64,000 bases of DNA from Pseudoxanthomonas sp. NC8 (GTDB taxonomy: Bacteria > Pseudomonadota > Gammaproteobacteria > Xanthomonadales > Xanthomonadaceae), in contig CP060419.1 of assembly GCA_025232375.1 (NCBI GenBank), positions 2,665,001-2,729,000 of the forward strand. The letters are read 5' to 3'. The position numbers were made by a program, and so were the translations under genes. Positions 38,494 through 50,915 of the stretch are shown here, piece by piece. How positions within the stretch are numbered: position 1 is the stretch's first letter; each line of letters opens with the position of its first letter. Under the pieces are notes generated by a model. It was not told the DNA's origin. It searched no databases and worked only from the letters and a program-made list of their open reading frames with translations.

Positions 38494-38977
38494 CATGAAG
38501 CCGCTTCGCATCGCCGCCTGCCTGATCGCCCTTTCGCTGCCGGCACTGGCCGCCGCCGGGGCGCCGCCCCGCCCAAGCCCCCGGCCCAGCACGCGGCCGA
38601 CGCCCGCAGCGCCGCCGCGCTCCCGGCCTGGGACCAGCTCAGCGCCGAGCAGCGCGAAGCGCTGGTCGCGCCGGTGCGCGACCGCTGGAACGAGTCGCCG
38701 CAGGACCGCCAGCGCATGCTCGACCACGCCCGTCGCTGGAAATCGATGCCGCCGGAGGAGCGTGAACGGGCCCGCCGCGGCATGCACCGCTTCGAACAGA
38801 TGAACCCCGAGCAGCGCGAACGCGCGCGCGCGATCTTCGAGCAGACCCGCGAGATGACGCCCGAGCAGCGCCGCGACTTCCGCCAGCGCTGGGAGAAGAT
38901 GACCCCGGAGCAGCGTATGGGAATGGCTGCGCGCGCATCCTGCGCGCGCGCAACCGCAACCGCCGCCGGGGCCGTAG
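38494..38977 (+). CDS. DUF3106 exported protein
   Basis: Periplasmic protein of about 161 residues. A signal (IAACLIALSLPALAAA) is followed by repeated short helical motifs around LSAEQREALV, MPPEERERARRGM, MNPEQRERARAIF and MTPEQRRDFRQRW, typical of DUF3106. Frame errors lie near 38570 and near 38907 (CGCCGGGAATGG read as CGTATGGGAATGG); corrected, it stops at the TAG at 38975-38977. Third gene of the sigma module. The repeats recall CpxP/Spy-like chaperone adaptors, but that link is loose. Confidence 0.75.
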
Positions 38978-39047
38978 CCCGGCAGGAAGGCGATCGCATG
39001 CCGGGCCTGGCGACAGCCCCGGTAAGGGCATGCCGCCTCCGTGGCCC

Positions 39048-40155
39048 TCAGGCCGCTGCGGGTGCTTCCGCCGGCGCGGCCGGCCAGACCGTCTTCGCCA
39101 GCAGCTCGTCGCCCCAGTCGAACGACAGCGCACCGTCCTTCACGAACAGCGCGACGAAGTTGTACACGTTGCGCGCGTACATCTCGCTGGCGTGCACCGC
39201 GCCCATGCTGGTAAGGTCGAGCGGGCCGGCGATGGTCACGCCGTCCAGCTCGTAGCTTTCGCCCGGGCGGGTCAGTTCACAGTTGCCGCCGGTCTCGGCG
39301 GCCAGGTCGACGATCACGCTGCCCGGCTTCATGCCCTTCGCCATCGCCGCGCTGATGATCTTCGGCGCGGGGCGTCCCGGGACCGCGGCGGTGCAGACCA
39401 CCACGTCGATACCCTTGAGATGGTCGGTAAGGCGCCGCTGCTGCTCGGCGCGCTCCTCGTCGGTGAGCTGGCGCGCGTAACCGCCTTCGCCGGCCGCGCT
39501 CACGCCCAGGTCGAGGAACTTGCCACCCAGCGATTCGATCTGCTCGCGCGTTTCCGGACGCACGTCGAAGCCTTCGACCTGCGCGCCAAGACGGCGCGCG
39601 GTGGCAATGGCCTGCAATCCGGCCACGCCGGCGCCGACGATGAGCACCTTCGACGGCCGGATGGTGCCGGCGGCGGTGGTCAGCATCGGAAAGAAGCGCG
39701 GCGCCAGCTGGGCGGCGATCAGCACCGCCTTGTAGCCGGCCATGCCGGCCTGCGAGCTGAGCACGTCCATCGCCTGCGCGCGGGTGGTGCGCGGCAGCTT
39801 CTCCAGCGGGAAGGCGCGGATCCCGCGCGCCTGCAGTGCCGCCGCGCGCGCCTCGTCGGCCTGCGGATGCAGCACGCCGACCAGCGTGGCGCCCTGCTTC
39901 AGGCCGGCGATCTCTTCGGCCGGCGGCGCCTGCACGCTCAGCACCAGGTCGGCGAACGCGCGCGCGCCGGCCGACGCGACCTGCGCGCCCGCATCGACAT
40001 AGGCCTTGGTCGGTGATGCCCGCGCCGAGGCCGGCACCGGATTCGACCTGCACCCGCGCACCGGCGGCAAGCAGCTTCTTCACCGTTTCCGGCGTGGCTG
40101 CCACGCGCTTCTCGCCACGCGCGCCTTCCTTCAGCACCACTACTTCGACCGCCAT
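39048..40155 (-). CDS. pntAA: NAD(P) transhydrogenase alpha subunit, NAD-binding part
   Basis: Soluble domain I of the split alpha subunit, homologous to alanine dehydrogenase. N-terminal GEKRVAATPETVKKLLAAGA, the Rossmann loop VLIVGAGVAGLQAIATA, and GSVIVDLAAETGGNCELT are diagnostic. One extra base at CCAGG near 40012 breaks the frame between ITDQ and AYVDAGAQV. About 368 residues. Unusually, it is separated from pntAB-pntB by the plus-strand sigma module at 37546-38977. Confidence 0.94.
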
Positions 40156-40200
40156 GTGTTCCCCTCGCCCAACTCCGGACCGAGCGGCGATGCTAGCAAA

Positions 40201-40223
40201 ACGCGCCCGCAGAACGGGCGCGT
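40201..40223 (-). terminator. Terminator of the DUF1631 transcript
   Basis: Perfect 9-bp stem ACGCGCCCG / CGGGCGCGT with a 5-nt loop, followed on the minus strand by TTTTGC. It lies between the stop of the first DUF1631 gene (40280) and pntAA. Confidence 0.7.
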
Positions 40224-40279
40224 GCAAATGGTTTCATGCGTATCGCTGGTACGCCGCGCAGGCGACGCGGACCGAGGGC

Positions 40280-42591
40280 TCAGTGCAGGGTGACCGGCTC
40301 GCGCACCGCCGGCATGTCCAGACGGTCGATCACGCCCTGCATCGCGCTGTCGAAGGCGCCGTCATCGGCCACGTGCATGCGCAGCCGGCCGAGGCGGACC
40401 ATCACCGCAAGCTCCTCGGGCGAGGCGACGCAGAAGCGCACGCCGCGGCGGTTGACGAACAGCAGCCGCGAGGAAATGGGGCTGACCCACGACAGCTTGC
40501 CCGGCTGCACGCGACCATCCTTGTCGATGAAATCCAGCCAGGTGCCGACCGGCAGCGCGCGGATGCGCTCGGCGTCGGCATTGTCGAAACCGGGGTGTCG
40601 GTGCCGGCGACGATCTCGATCGCGTTGCGCTCCACCGGCGCGGGCTGCGGCAGGGCCACGGCCGGCAATTCCGGAAGCGGCCGCTCCATCTCGGGCCGTG
40701 CATCGGCCACCGCCTGCAACGTGTCGTGCAGGGCGCCGATCGCCGCTTCCGCCGCATCGCCATGCAGGCCGACGCTGGCGAAGACCTTGCGCAGGCCCGG
40801 CTGCCAGTTCTGCAGCCACAACTTGCCGACGATGTGGCGCTGGGCCTCGGCCACCTCTTCGAGGATGCCATCGGCCAGCTCCAGCGATTCGGTGAAGCCG
40901 TCGCCGACCTCGCCCTCGCGCAACAGCGCCGGGGTGATGTGGTGCTGCCACGGGTTGCCGAGGAACTCGGCCACCGCCTGCGGCAGCTGCCGGCCCTCGC
41001 TGCGCGCGGCCAGCTCGAACTCGGCACGGTTGCGGGCCAGCTCCAGCCGCTCCTGCCCGCGCTGGATCTCGGCGGCGCGGCGCTCGGTGATCTCCACGCG
41101 ACGGCGGTGCTGGTCGAGGAAGTCGCGGAACTCCTCTTCCAGGGTCATGAAGATGGTAAGGTTCTCGTTGAACTCGGCCACCAGCCGCTGGATGATCTCC
41201 TCGACCTTGGCCAGCAGCGTGCGCTCGGCCGCGCTCTCGCCCCTGGTTGCCTTCGCAGGCCTCGGCCAGCGCATTGAGCAGGCGCCGGGCCGGGTGGGTC
41301 TTCTGCACGAACATGCGCCGGTCCAGCAGCGCGACCTTCACGAACGGCACGAGCAGCCGGCCGATCAGCTCGCGCGGGCGACCGGGTAAGGTCGCGCTCG
41401 TCCAGCAGCACGTCGAACAGCATGCCGACCAGGTCGATCGCGTCCTCGTCCTTGGGGTCGAGGCGGGCGTTGGACGGGTCCACGCCGAGCTGGCTGGCGT
41501 TGAACAGCACCTCGCTCTTGAGCCGCTGCGAGAGCGACTCCTTGGTCGTCGCCGATCGCCGCGCTCAATGGGGCGCTGGGCGTGGCCTGCAGCAGCGACA
41601 GCACCGACATCATCTCGCGCTGGCTCAACGGACGCTGGTTGGTGTGCCCCCTGGGTGCCGGCCTGTTCCTGGCCCGCGCCGCGATGTTCGCGGCTCTGCT
41701 GCAACATCTGGTGCAACGCATCGAGCAGCACGCCCGGATTGCCCGGCCCGGTCGTACCGGGCAGGCCTTCGGGCACGTCGAAGCCGTGCGTCTTCATCGC
41801 GCCACGGGTTTCCTGCCAGCGCTGCATGAAGCGCGCCGCCCAGGCCGGGGAATATTCGTCGGCCGCCTCGCCCCAACCTGGGTCGAAGAGCGTGCGGAGT
41901 CGTTCGCGCGCGTCCCGGCGGGGTCGGCGCCAGCGGGCGGCGCGCCCGCCAGCACGCCTTCGCGGACCAGGCGCAGGTCCAGCGCCTCGTACAGCTTGGC
42001 CACCGTCGACGCCAGGTCGCGCTCGCACAGCTTGAACAGCACCAGGCGCACTTCCGGCGCCAGTTCGCAGGTCGCGAAGGCATCGTGCACGGCCACGCCG
42101 ATGTGTTCGGGGCCGATCGGATTGCTGTCCGCGTCCAGGCTCAGGCCGCCGGCGATCCAGCCCAGGCGGCGATCCAGCCGCGCCAGCACCGACTTGCAGT
42201 CGCGCAGCATCACGCTGGTAAGGTTGCGCACGGTAAGGCGTGATTCGAGTTCGTGTTCGGCGATCAGGCTCAGGCTGCCGGCCTGACCGGACAGGGCCAC
42301 TTCGGCCGACAGGGGCTCACCCGACTCCAGGGTCTGTAAGGCGGTGGAAAGCTGGTTGCGGAACCGGGTGGCGACTTCCTCGCGGCGGCGGCGCAGCTCG
42401 CGCATGCCATCGAGGAACGCCAGCTGCGATGAGCCTGCGCGTTCGGCACGGTCGAACAGCACATCGTCGTACCGCGCGACCGCCTCGGCGAAGGCCACGC
42501 CCAGCGGCGGCAGGAACGCATTGCGGACCGCCGCCAGAAGGAGCGGGTCGCGGGCGTGATGACGATGTGGGTCTTGGTGGGTCGGGCTCAT
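40280..42591 (-). CDS. DUF1631 family protein (copy 1)
   Basis: Cytoplasmic protein of about 770 residues with no signal or membrane segment. Recognised by the DUF1631 pattern: N-terminal LLAAVRNAFLPPLGVAFAEAV and SAEVALSGQAGSLSLIAEHE, central VKVALLDRRMFVQKTHPARRLLNAL, and a C-terminal PilZ-like region (WLDFIDKDGRVQPGKLSWVS, RLLFVNRRGVRFCVASPEEL). Several breaks (among them near 40595, 41245, 41390, 41556, 41650 and 41880) fragment it. ATG 42591 chosen by pattern. Function unknown; its closest relative is the gene immediately upstream. Confidence 0.8.
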
Positions 42592-42733
42592 ACGCGCAAC
42601 TCCGGCGCGGGCACAGGGAACAAGGGACTGCGGCTCCCCATTGCCGCACAGACATCGTACGTTGCCCTTGGCTTTGGCGACCGTGACCCAGTGGGCATTT
42701 CCTGCCCCCGAGGGCAATACTAGCCCATCCGGG

Positions 42734-44939
42734 TCAGGCCGCAGTCGACGGCCTGTCCAGCAGATCGACGACCGACTGCATGGCGCTGTAGAACGCGTCC
42801 TCTTCGCGGTGCAGGCGCAACCGGCCGAGGCGCACCATCGCCGCCAGCTGCTCGGACGAGGCCACGCAGAGGCGGGCCCCGCGCCGGCTCACGAACATGC
42901 GCCGGCCGGAGATCGGACTGACCCAGGCCAGCTTTCCCGGCTGGACCCGCCGGGCGGTCGACGAAATCCAGCCAGGTGCCCAGCGGCAGGGCCTGGAAGT
43001 ACCCGGCCGTGTCGATGTCGAACCCCAGCTGGTCCGGCGACTCCTCTGGCAGCGGCGAGCCCGCATCCTCGTCGGCCGGGACCTGCGGCGGCGGTGCAGG
43101 CGGCAGCTCCGGCACCGGCGCATCCTCCGCCCGCACGCCGCTGAGCACGCCCAGCAACGCATCGGCGGCGGCCTCCGCCGATGCGGGGGCGAGCCCGGCC
43201 TCGGCGTAGATCCGCTGCAGGGCCGGGCGCTGGAGGTCCAGCCAGGCGTCGTCGCGAGCCACCCGCTCCACCCCGCCGAGCAGGCCGTCGGTAAAAGCTG
43301 GGCGGCCGCCACGGCTGGCCCCTCGGCACCACCTTCGCGCAGCGCGGCCCGCTCGAGGTGCTGCGCCCACGGCCTGCGCAGGAATCCCTCCAGCACCGGC
43401 GGCAACGTCCGCCCCTCAGGCGGACCTCGATCGCCGCGGCTGCCAAAAGCGCCTGGGCGCCGACGCGTCGCTCCTCCGCGCGCTGCAGTTCCGCGGCGCG
43501 GCGCTCGGCGATCTCCACGCGGCGGCGATACTGCTCGTAGTAGGCGCCGAATTCGGATTCCGCCTGCAGGAACACGCCGAGGTGCTCGTCGAAGTCCTGG
43601 ACCACGCGCGCGGCCACTGACTGCACCTGGGCCAGCACCGCCAGCTCGGCCGCGGTCCCGCCCGGGTTGCCGTCGCAGGCCTCGGCCAGCATGTTCAGCA
43701 GGCGACGCACCGGATGGCTGTCGCGCGCGAACAGGCGCGGATCCTGCAACGCGACCTTGGCCACCGGCGCAAGCAACTGGCCGAGCACCGGGCGCAGCTC
43801 CGGGCTCAGCTGCGATTCGGACAGCAGGGCTGGAACAGCATCGCCACCAGGTCCAGCGCATCGGCATCGGCCGGATCCAGCCGCACCGATCGCGGGTCGA
43901 CGCCGAGCCTGGCGGCATGCGCGAACACCTCGCGGCGCAGGCCGGAACGCAGGTCTCCGCCCTGCTCGATCTCGTCGAACCCGCCATGCGAAGCGGTCTG
44001 CAGCAGCGACAGCGCCGACGCCAGTTCGCGTGGCGACAGCGCGCGTGCGTCACCTGCGACATCGCCGTCCGCTCCATCGCGGGCCCGGGCGCCACGCAGC
44101 AGCCGGTGCAGCCCGGCGGGCAGCAGCTCGTGATCGCCACGCAGGTGCACGTCGATCGCAGCACCGGCCGCGCCGGCCGCCCTCCCGCCGCCCTGCCACT
44201 GGCTGAAGAAGCGGCTGATCCAGTCCGGCGCGTCGCCAGCGCCCCCGTCCTGGCCGGGGATGCCGCGGCGCCGGCCCCGGCCTTCTGGCAGATCCACGTT
44301 GCGGCCGATGGCGACCAGTTGCCGTTCCAGCGCCGCATACAGCCCGCCGACCCGCTCGACCATGCCGGGCTCGACCAGGCGCACCGCCGCCAGCTGCGCC
44401 CGAACTGCGAGCCGGGACCCGGAAAACGCACTGTAGACCGCCGCACCCAGGTGCTCGGGACCGATCGGATCGGTATCTCCATCCAGGCGCAGGCCGCCGG
44501 CGATGAAAAACCCAGTAGCGGTCCAGCCGCATCAGCTCCGGACGCCATTGCTGCTGGATCGCGCCGGTAAGGTTGCGTATGGCCAGCCGCACTTCCAGCT
44601 CGCTGTCCGCGACCAGGTCAGGTCGTTGCCGCGAGCCAGGGTCCGCTCCACCGACAGCGGACGCCCCGCTTCCAGCGCCTGCCGGGGCGCTTTTACTAGT
44701 TGCATGCGGAAACGGGCGACCAGCGATTCGCGCTCGCGGCGCAGTTCCGGGACCGCCTCCAGATAGTCCTTCTGCAGCGCCGGCGACGCCTTGTCGGCAA
44801 GCTGGAACAGTCCGCCACCCAGCGCGTCCAGCTCGGCGGCGAAGGCATCGGACAGCGGCAGCAGGATGCTTTCCCGCACCTGGTTCAACAGGTCCAGGTT
44901 GCGACTGGGAAGGTCGTCGGCGTAGGGCGGTGTCTGCAT
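42734..44939 (-). CDS. DUF1631 family protein (copy 2)
   Basis: Tandem paralogue of the neighbouring gene, about 735 residues. Shared landmarks are N-terminal NLDLLNQVRESILLPLSDAF, central VAKVALQDPRLFARDSHPVRRLLNMLAEACD, of which VRRLLNMLAEACDG is clearest, and C-terminal GTWLDFVDR and RMFVSRRGARLCVASSEQL. Many frame breaks occur, including near 44620, 43830, 43420, 43300 and 42950. Start is 44939 (MQTPPYADDLPSRN) or 44963. About 140 bp separate it from copy 1; both are probably cotranscribed. Confidence 0.8.
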
Positions 44940-45059
44940 CGGCCTGTAATTAGAGGCGCGCACATGAACCGCGTGTGCAGTCTCCGTCCCGGACGGGCGG
45001 GCGCCTATACTTCTTCAGTCTTTCGGCACGACGCGGCCGGGCTTGAGCGAACTGAGATT

Positions 45060-45635
45060 ATGCGCACACTTTCCGGGCTGCAAGCCCTCGACCAGCGCCG
45101 CTCGGTGCCTTCGATGCAACTGGGCGAACCGGGCCCGGACGAGGCGACCCTGCTGCGCATGCTGGCCTCGGCGGTGCGCGTCCCCGACCACGGCAAGCTG
45201 GTCCCGTTCCGCTTCCTGCGCATCGCCGGCGATGCCCGGCATGCGCTCGGCGCCTTCCTCGCCGAACGCGCCGTGCAGCGCGACCCGCACGCGCCCCAGC
45301 ACCAGGTCGACAAGGACCGGCAGCGCTTTTCGCATGCGCCGCTGGTGGTGGCCGTGGTCGCCCGGCTGCAGGCAGGGCACAAGGTGCCCGAGCAGGAGCA
45401 GTTGCTCGCCGCCGGGTGCGTCTGCTTCGCCCTGCTCCAGGCCGCGCAGGCCTGCGGCTTCGGTGCGCAATGGCTGACCGCATGGATGGCCTACGACGCC
45501 GAGGTGGCACGCGTGCTTGGCCTGCAGGCCGACGAGAAGGTGGTCGGCTTCATCCATATCGGCACCCCGCTGCAGGACGTGCCCGAGCGGGAGCGACCGG
45601 ATCCGGCGCTGCTGCTGACGGACTGGAATCCGTGA
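45060..45635 (+). CDS. Nitroreductase family protein (YdjA-like)
   Basis: FMN-dependent oxidoreductase of 191 residues, open throughout. The N-terminal RRSVPSMQLGEPGPDEATLL and RVPDHGKLVPFRF match the YdjA subgroup, as do QAAQACGFGAQWLTAW and ADEKVVGFIHIGTP. ATG 45060 lies 120 bp from the divergent DUF1631 gene. The stop overlaps the next start (GTGA). Physiological substrate unknown. Confidence 0.88.
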   Translation: MRTLSGLQALDQRRSVPSMQLGEPGPDEATLLRMLASAVRVPDHGKLVPFRFLRIAGDARHALGAFLAERAVQRDPHAPQHQVDKDRQRFSHAPLVVAVVARLQAGHKVPEQEQLLAAGCVCFALLQAAQACGFGAQWLTAWMAYDAEVARVLGLQADEKVVGFIHIGTPLQDVPERERPDPALLLTDWNP

Positions 45636-46592
45636 ACCACGAGCTGCCTGCGACGTCCCGCCCGGCGCTGCACCTGGTCGACGCCAGCCTGTACGTGTTC
45701 CGGGCGTGGCATTCGATGCCCGACGAATTCCGCGACGCGCACGGCTGGCCGACCAATGCCGTGCACGGCTTCGCCCGCTTCCTGCTCGACCTGCTCGAGC
45801 GCGAGCGGCCGCGCCATATCGCGATCGCCTTCGACGAGGCGCTGGACAGCTGCTTCCGCAACCGGATCTACCCGGCCTACAAGGCCAACCGCGAGCCTGC
45901 GCCGGAGGAGTTGCGCCGCCAGTTCAGCCATTGCAAGGCGCTGTGCGCCGCGCTCGGCCTGGCGGTGCTGGCCGACCACGACTACGAAGCCGACGACCTG
46001 ATCGGCAGCGCCCTGTACCGCGCGCGCCCGGCCGGCTATCGCGGCGTGATCGTTTCGGCCGACAAGGACCTGTCGCAGCTGCTCGGCGAGCACGACGAGC
46101 AGTGGGACTACGCCCGCGCGCAGCGCTGGGGTGCAGCCGGGGTCAAGGCGCGGCACGGCGTGCACGCGCACCAGATCGCCGACTACCTGGCCCTGACCGG
46201 CGATGCGGTCGACAACATCCCCGGAGTGGGCGGGGTCGGGCCCAAGACCGCGGCGGTGCTGCTTGCCCATTTCGGCAACCTGGACGAACTGCTCGCGCGG
46301 GTCGACGAGATCGCCTTCCTGCGCCTGCGCGGCGCCGCCCAGGGTGGCCGTGCGCCTGCGCGAGCAGCGCGAGCACGCGCTGCTGTGGCGGCAGCTGACC
46401 ACGATCGCCTGCGATGCGCCGCTCGGCTACGAGGCACCGGTCGCCATGCGTGGCGAGGCCGACCCGGAGATGCTCGACGCGCTCACCGCGACCCTGCGCT
46501 TCGGGCCGATGACCCGGCGCCGGCTGCGCGCAGCCGCGGGACTGGACCTCGACGGCACCCCTGACGCGCATCCGTCACCGCTTCCCGCTTAG
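45632..46592 (+). CDS. 5'-3' exonuclease, FEN/ExoIX family
   Basis: Structure-specific nuclease related to the 5' nuclease domain of DNA polymerase I. Metal and DNA-binding motifs are LVDASLYVFRAWHSMP, YKANREPAPEEL, DYEADDLIGS, VSADKDLSQLL and the helix-hairpin-helix GDAVDNIPGVGGVGPKTA. A C inserted at CCAGG near 46338 breaks the frame in LRGAARVAVRL. About 319 residues after correction. GTG 45632 overlaps the nitroreductase stop. It ends 10 bp before the Nudix gene. Confidence 0.9.
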
Positions 46593-46601
46593 CATGGCTC
46601 C

Positions 46602-47192
46602 ATGACCCACGATTCCAGCTCCGACCCGCGCGCCGCACCCGCGACGCGCTCCGACCCGCCCCGCACCGTCTACGAAGGCCGCTACCAGCGCATGGTGGTG
46701 CGCGGCACCTGGGAGTATTCCGAGCGTACCCACGCCGGCGGCCTTACCGCGATCATCATCGCCGTCACGCCCGACGACCACGTGCTGTTCGTCGAGCAGT
46801 TCCGCGTCCCGCTGCAGGCACGCACGATCGAGATGCCGGCCGGCCTGGTCGGCGACGTCGACGCCGGCGAGTCGATCGAGCAGTCCTCGATCCGCGAGCT
46901 GGAAGAGGAGACCGGCTGGACCGCCGAACGCGCCGAGGTGCTGATGGTCGGCCCCACCTCGTCCGGTGCCAGCAGCGAGAAGATCGCCTTCGTCCGCGCC
47001 ACCGGCCTGCGCAAAGTCGGCGAAGGCGGCGGCGATGCCAGCGAGGACATCACCGTGCACGAGGTCCCGCGCCCGCAGGCCGCGGCTCGGCTGGCGCGCA
47101 AGCTTGACGAAGGTTACGAGCTGGACCCCAAGCTCTGGGCCGGCCTGTGGATGATCGACCACAACCTCGATGGCAGCGCGCGTGCCTGCTGA
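46602..47192 (+). CDS. Nudix hydrolase (ADP-ribose pyrophosphatase-like)
   Basis: 196 residues, open throughout. A perfect Nudix box, G-x5-E-x7-RE-L-x-EE-x-G-W, lies at residues about 87-109 (GDVDAGESIEQ through RELEEETGW). VLFVEQFRVPLQ and MPAGLVGD before the box match ADP-ribose pyrophosphatases (NudF type). Its stop overlaps the next start (TGATG). Substrate is inferred from the overall pattern only. Confidence 0.88.
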   Translation: MTHDSSSDPRAAPATRSDPPRTVYEGRYQRMVVRGTWEYSERTHAGGLTAIIIAVTPDDHVLFVEQFRVPLQARTIEMPAGLVGDVDAGESIEQSSIRELEEETGWTAERAEVLMVGPTSSGASSEKIAFVRATGLRKVGEGGGDASEDITVHEVPRPQAAARLARKLDEGYELDPKLWAGLWMIDHNLDGSARAC

Positions 47193-47963
47193 TGCCGCGG
47201 CTGCTGCTGCAGCCTGGCGACCCGCCGCCATTCGAACTGCTGAATCCGGCCGGCAGCTCGCTGGCTGTTCGTGGTCGACCATGCCGGTAAGGCGATCCCG
47301 CGCGCACTGGGCGACCTCGGCCTGCTGCCGGGGAGATCGACCGGCACATCGGCTGGGATATCGGCATCGCCGGCGTCGCCCGGCAGCTGGCCGTCGCGCT
47401 GGATGCGTGGACCATCCTGCAGACCTATTCGCGCCTGGTGATCGACTGCAACCGGCCGCTGGCGTCGCCCACACTGGTAGTCACCGCCAGCGACGGCACC
47501 CCGGTGCCGGCCAACGCCTCGCTCGATCCCGCAGGCCGTGAAACGCGGGTGCGCGAAATCTTCGCCCCGTACCACGCCCTGATCGCGAAGGCGCTGGACG
47601 ACCGCCGGGATGCGACGCGGCCGACCCTGCTGGTCACCCTGCACAGCTTCACGCCGGCGATGGGCGGCACCGCCCGGCCCTGGCATTGCGGCGTGCTCTA
47701 CCACCGCGACACGCGCCTGGCCCACGCCCTGCGCGATGCGCTGCAGGCCGAAGGCGACCTGGTCGTCGGCGACAACCAGCCCTATGCAGTCAGCGACAGC
47801 AGCGACTACGCCGTGCCCGTGCACGGCGAAGCACGCGCGCTGCCGCACGTGGAACTGGAGATCCGCATGGGACCTGATTGCCGACGAGACGGGCCAGCTG
47901 CTGTGGGCGCAACGGCTGGCCCGGCTGCTGCGCTCGCTGGAGCCGCGCTTCCTCGCAGCCTGA
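47192..47963 (+). CDS. N-formylglutamate amidohydrolase family protein
   Basis: Zinc hydrolase of the N-formylglutamate amidohydrolase (FGase) family. Landmarks are FVVDHAGKAIPRALG, RHIGWDIGIAGVARQLA, YSRLVIDCNRPL, LLVTLHSFTPAM and PHVELEIR. Breaks near 47270 (CCCTGG region), 47333 and 47872 (CCAGG) split it. About 256 residues, ending at 47963. The first His motif (VDHA) and HSF are consistent with metal binding. No histidine-degradation genes are nearby, so the substrate is uncertain. Confidence 0.83.
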
Positions 47964-48077
47964 GTCGCAAATGAATCTGTGAACGGCGCCCCTGAAAACG
48001 GTACCACCCCGGTGCATTCAGCCCACCCGCGATCCGGCATACTCCCTCAGGTTTCCAGATTCCGCGTGATCCGCACG

Positions 48078-49754
<1,677 letters not shown>

Positions 49755-49893
49755 GCGCGGGTCCTTGCGAATGAGCCGCTGATTCTAGCCGAGCCCCCAT
49801 CCGACGCCGGCAGCCCCGCCCGCATGGGGGCAACGACGACCGCGGCGGCGAACCGTCTTTGCGGCACGCCCGCTGTGCCCGCCGGACGGCCTG

Positions 49894-50732
49894 CTACAGC
49901 GGCATGCGACCGAGGGTGACGCGGTCGCGCTGCTCCAGGTCAGGGGCCGTCCGCACCTCGACCATGCCCGCCTGCGCCAGCAATGCGCGCACCGCCGCGC
50001 CCTGCTCGAGGCCATGCTCGAGCAGCAGCCAGCCGCCGGGCACCAGGTGCCGCGGGGCGGCGCCGACAATGGTGCGGATCGCATCCAGCCCGTCGACGCC
50101 GGAGGACAGCGCGCGCGCGGGTTCGTGGCGCAGGTCGCCCCGGTCCAGGTGCGGGTCGCCCTCGGCGATGTAGGGCGGATTGCTGGCGATCAGGTCGAAG
50201 CGGTCGCGGCCGAGCGCCTGGTCCCAGTCGCCGCGCCGGAACCAGATGTTGTCCACGCCCAGCGCCTTGGCGTTGGCCACGGCCACGGCCAGGGTCGCCT
50301 TGGCCACGTCGGTGGCCACCACCGCCGCCTGCGGACGCTCGCTGGCAATGGTAAGGGCGATGGCGCCGCTGCCCGTGCCCAGGTCGGCGATCCGCGCCGG
50401 CAGGTCCGGCGCGATCAGGGCCAGCGCGAGTTCGACCAGGAGCTCAGTCTCCGGCCGCGGGATCAGGGTGTCCGGGCTGACCTGCAGGTCCAGCGTCCAG
50501 AAGCCGCGGCGGCCGGTGAGGTAGGCGACCGGCTCGCCCGCGGCGCGGCGTTCGACCAGCGCGCGGAAGGCGGCCGCGGATTCCGGCGCGAGCGGCTCGG
50601 TGGCGTGGGCGAACAGCCAGGCGCGGTCGCGCCCGGGGCATGGACCAGCAGCGGCTCGGCATCTTCGCGGCCGATGCGGGCGGCGGCCTCGCGGAGCAGG
50701 GTGTCGGGGCGGTCAGGGGCGGAAGCGTCCAT
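49894..50732 (-). CDS. prmC: Release factor glutamine methyltransferase
   Basis: Methylates the Gln of the GGQ motif in release factors. The SAM-binding [18 protein letters not shown] and catalytic [13 protein letters not shown] are present. GAIALTIA near 50349 carries GGTAAGG, so Thr may be Ala. The N-terminal part ([20 protein letters not shown]) is in another frame because of an error near 50635 around [12 protein letters not shown]. About 279 residues. It is divergent from ahpC, and apart from its substrate gene prfA. Confidence 0.9.
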
Positions 50733-50808
50733 GCGCGGCACGATGGACCAAGCACGGGTTGCTGCCAACCGATCCCGCGATGCACCAAAGATGCTTCATT
50801 CGCTATTG

Positions 50809-50845
50809 ATAGGCAATGTCTATCTATTCAATCCCATCAATTGAT
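50809..50845 (+). promoter_or_regulatory. OxyR-type operator upstream of ahpC
   Basis: A 37-bp element fits the tandem OxyR pattern. The first half is ATAG-GCAATGT-CTAT (50809-50823), an exact ATAG-N7-CTAT; after 7 bp the second half ATCCCATCAATTGAT (50831-50845) is a degenerate copy. The start codon of ahpC is 70 bp downstream and oxyR is encoded in the same cluster. The region is AT-rich compared with its surroundings. Confidence 0.7.
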
Positions 50846-50915
50846 TTGATCTGTCTATCGCAGCGGACTAGCATGGCCGCCATCGATTCACCCACCCAGC
50901 AGAAAGGACCCACCC

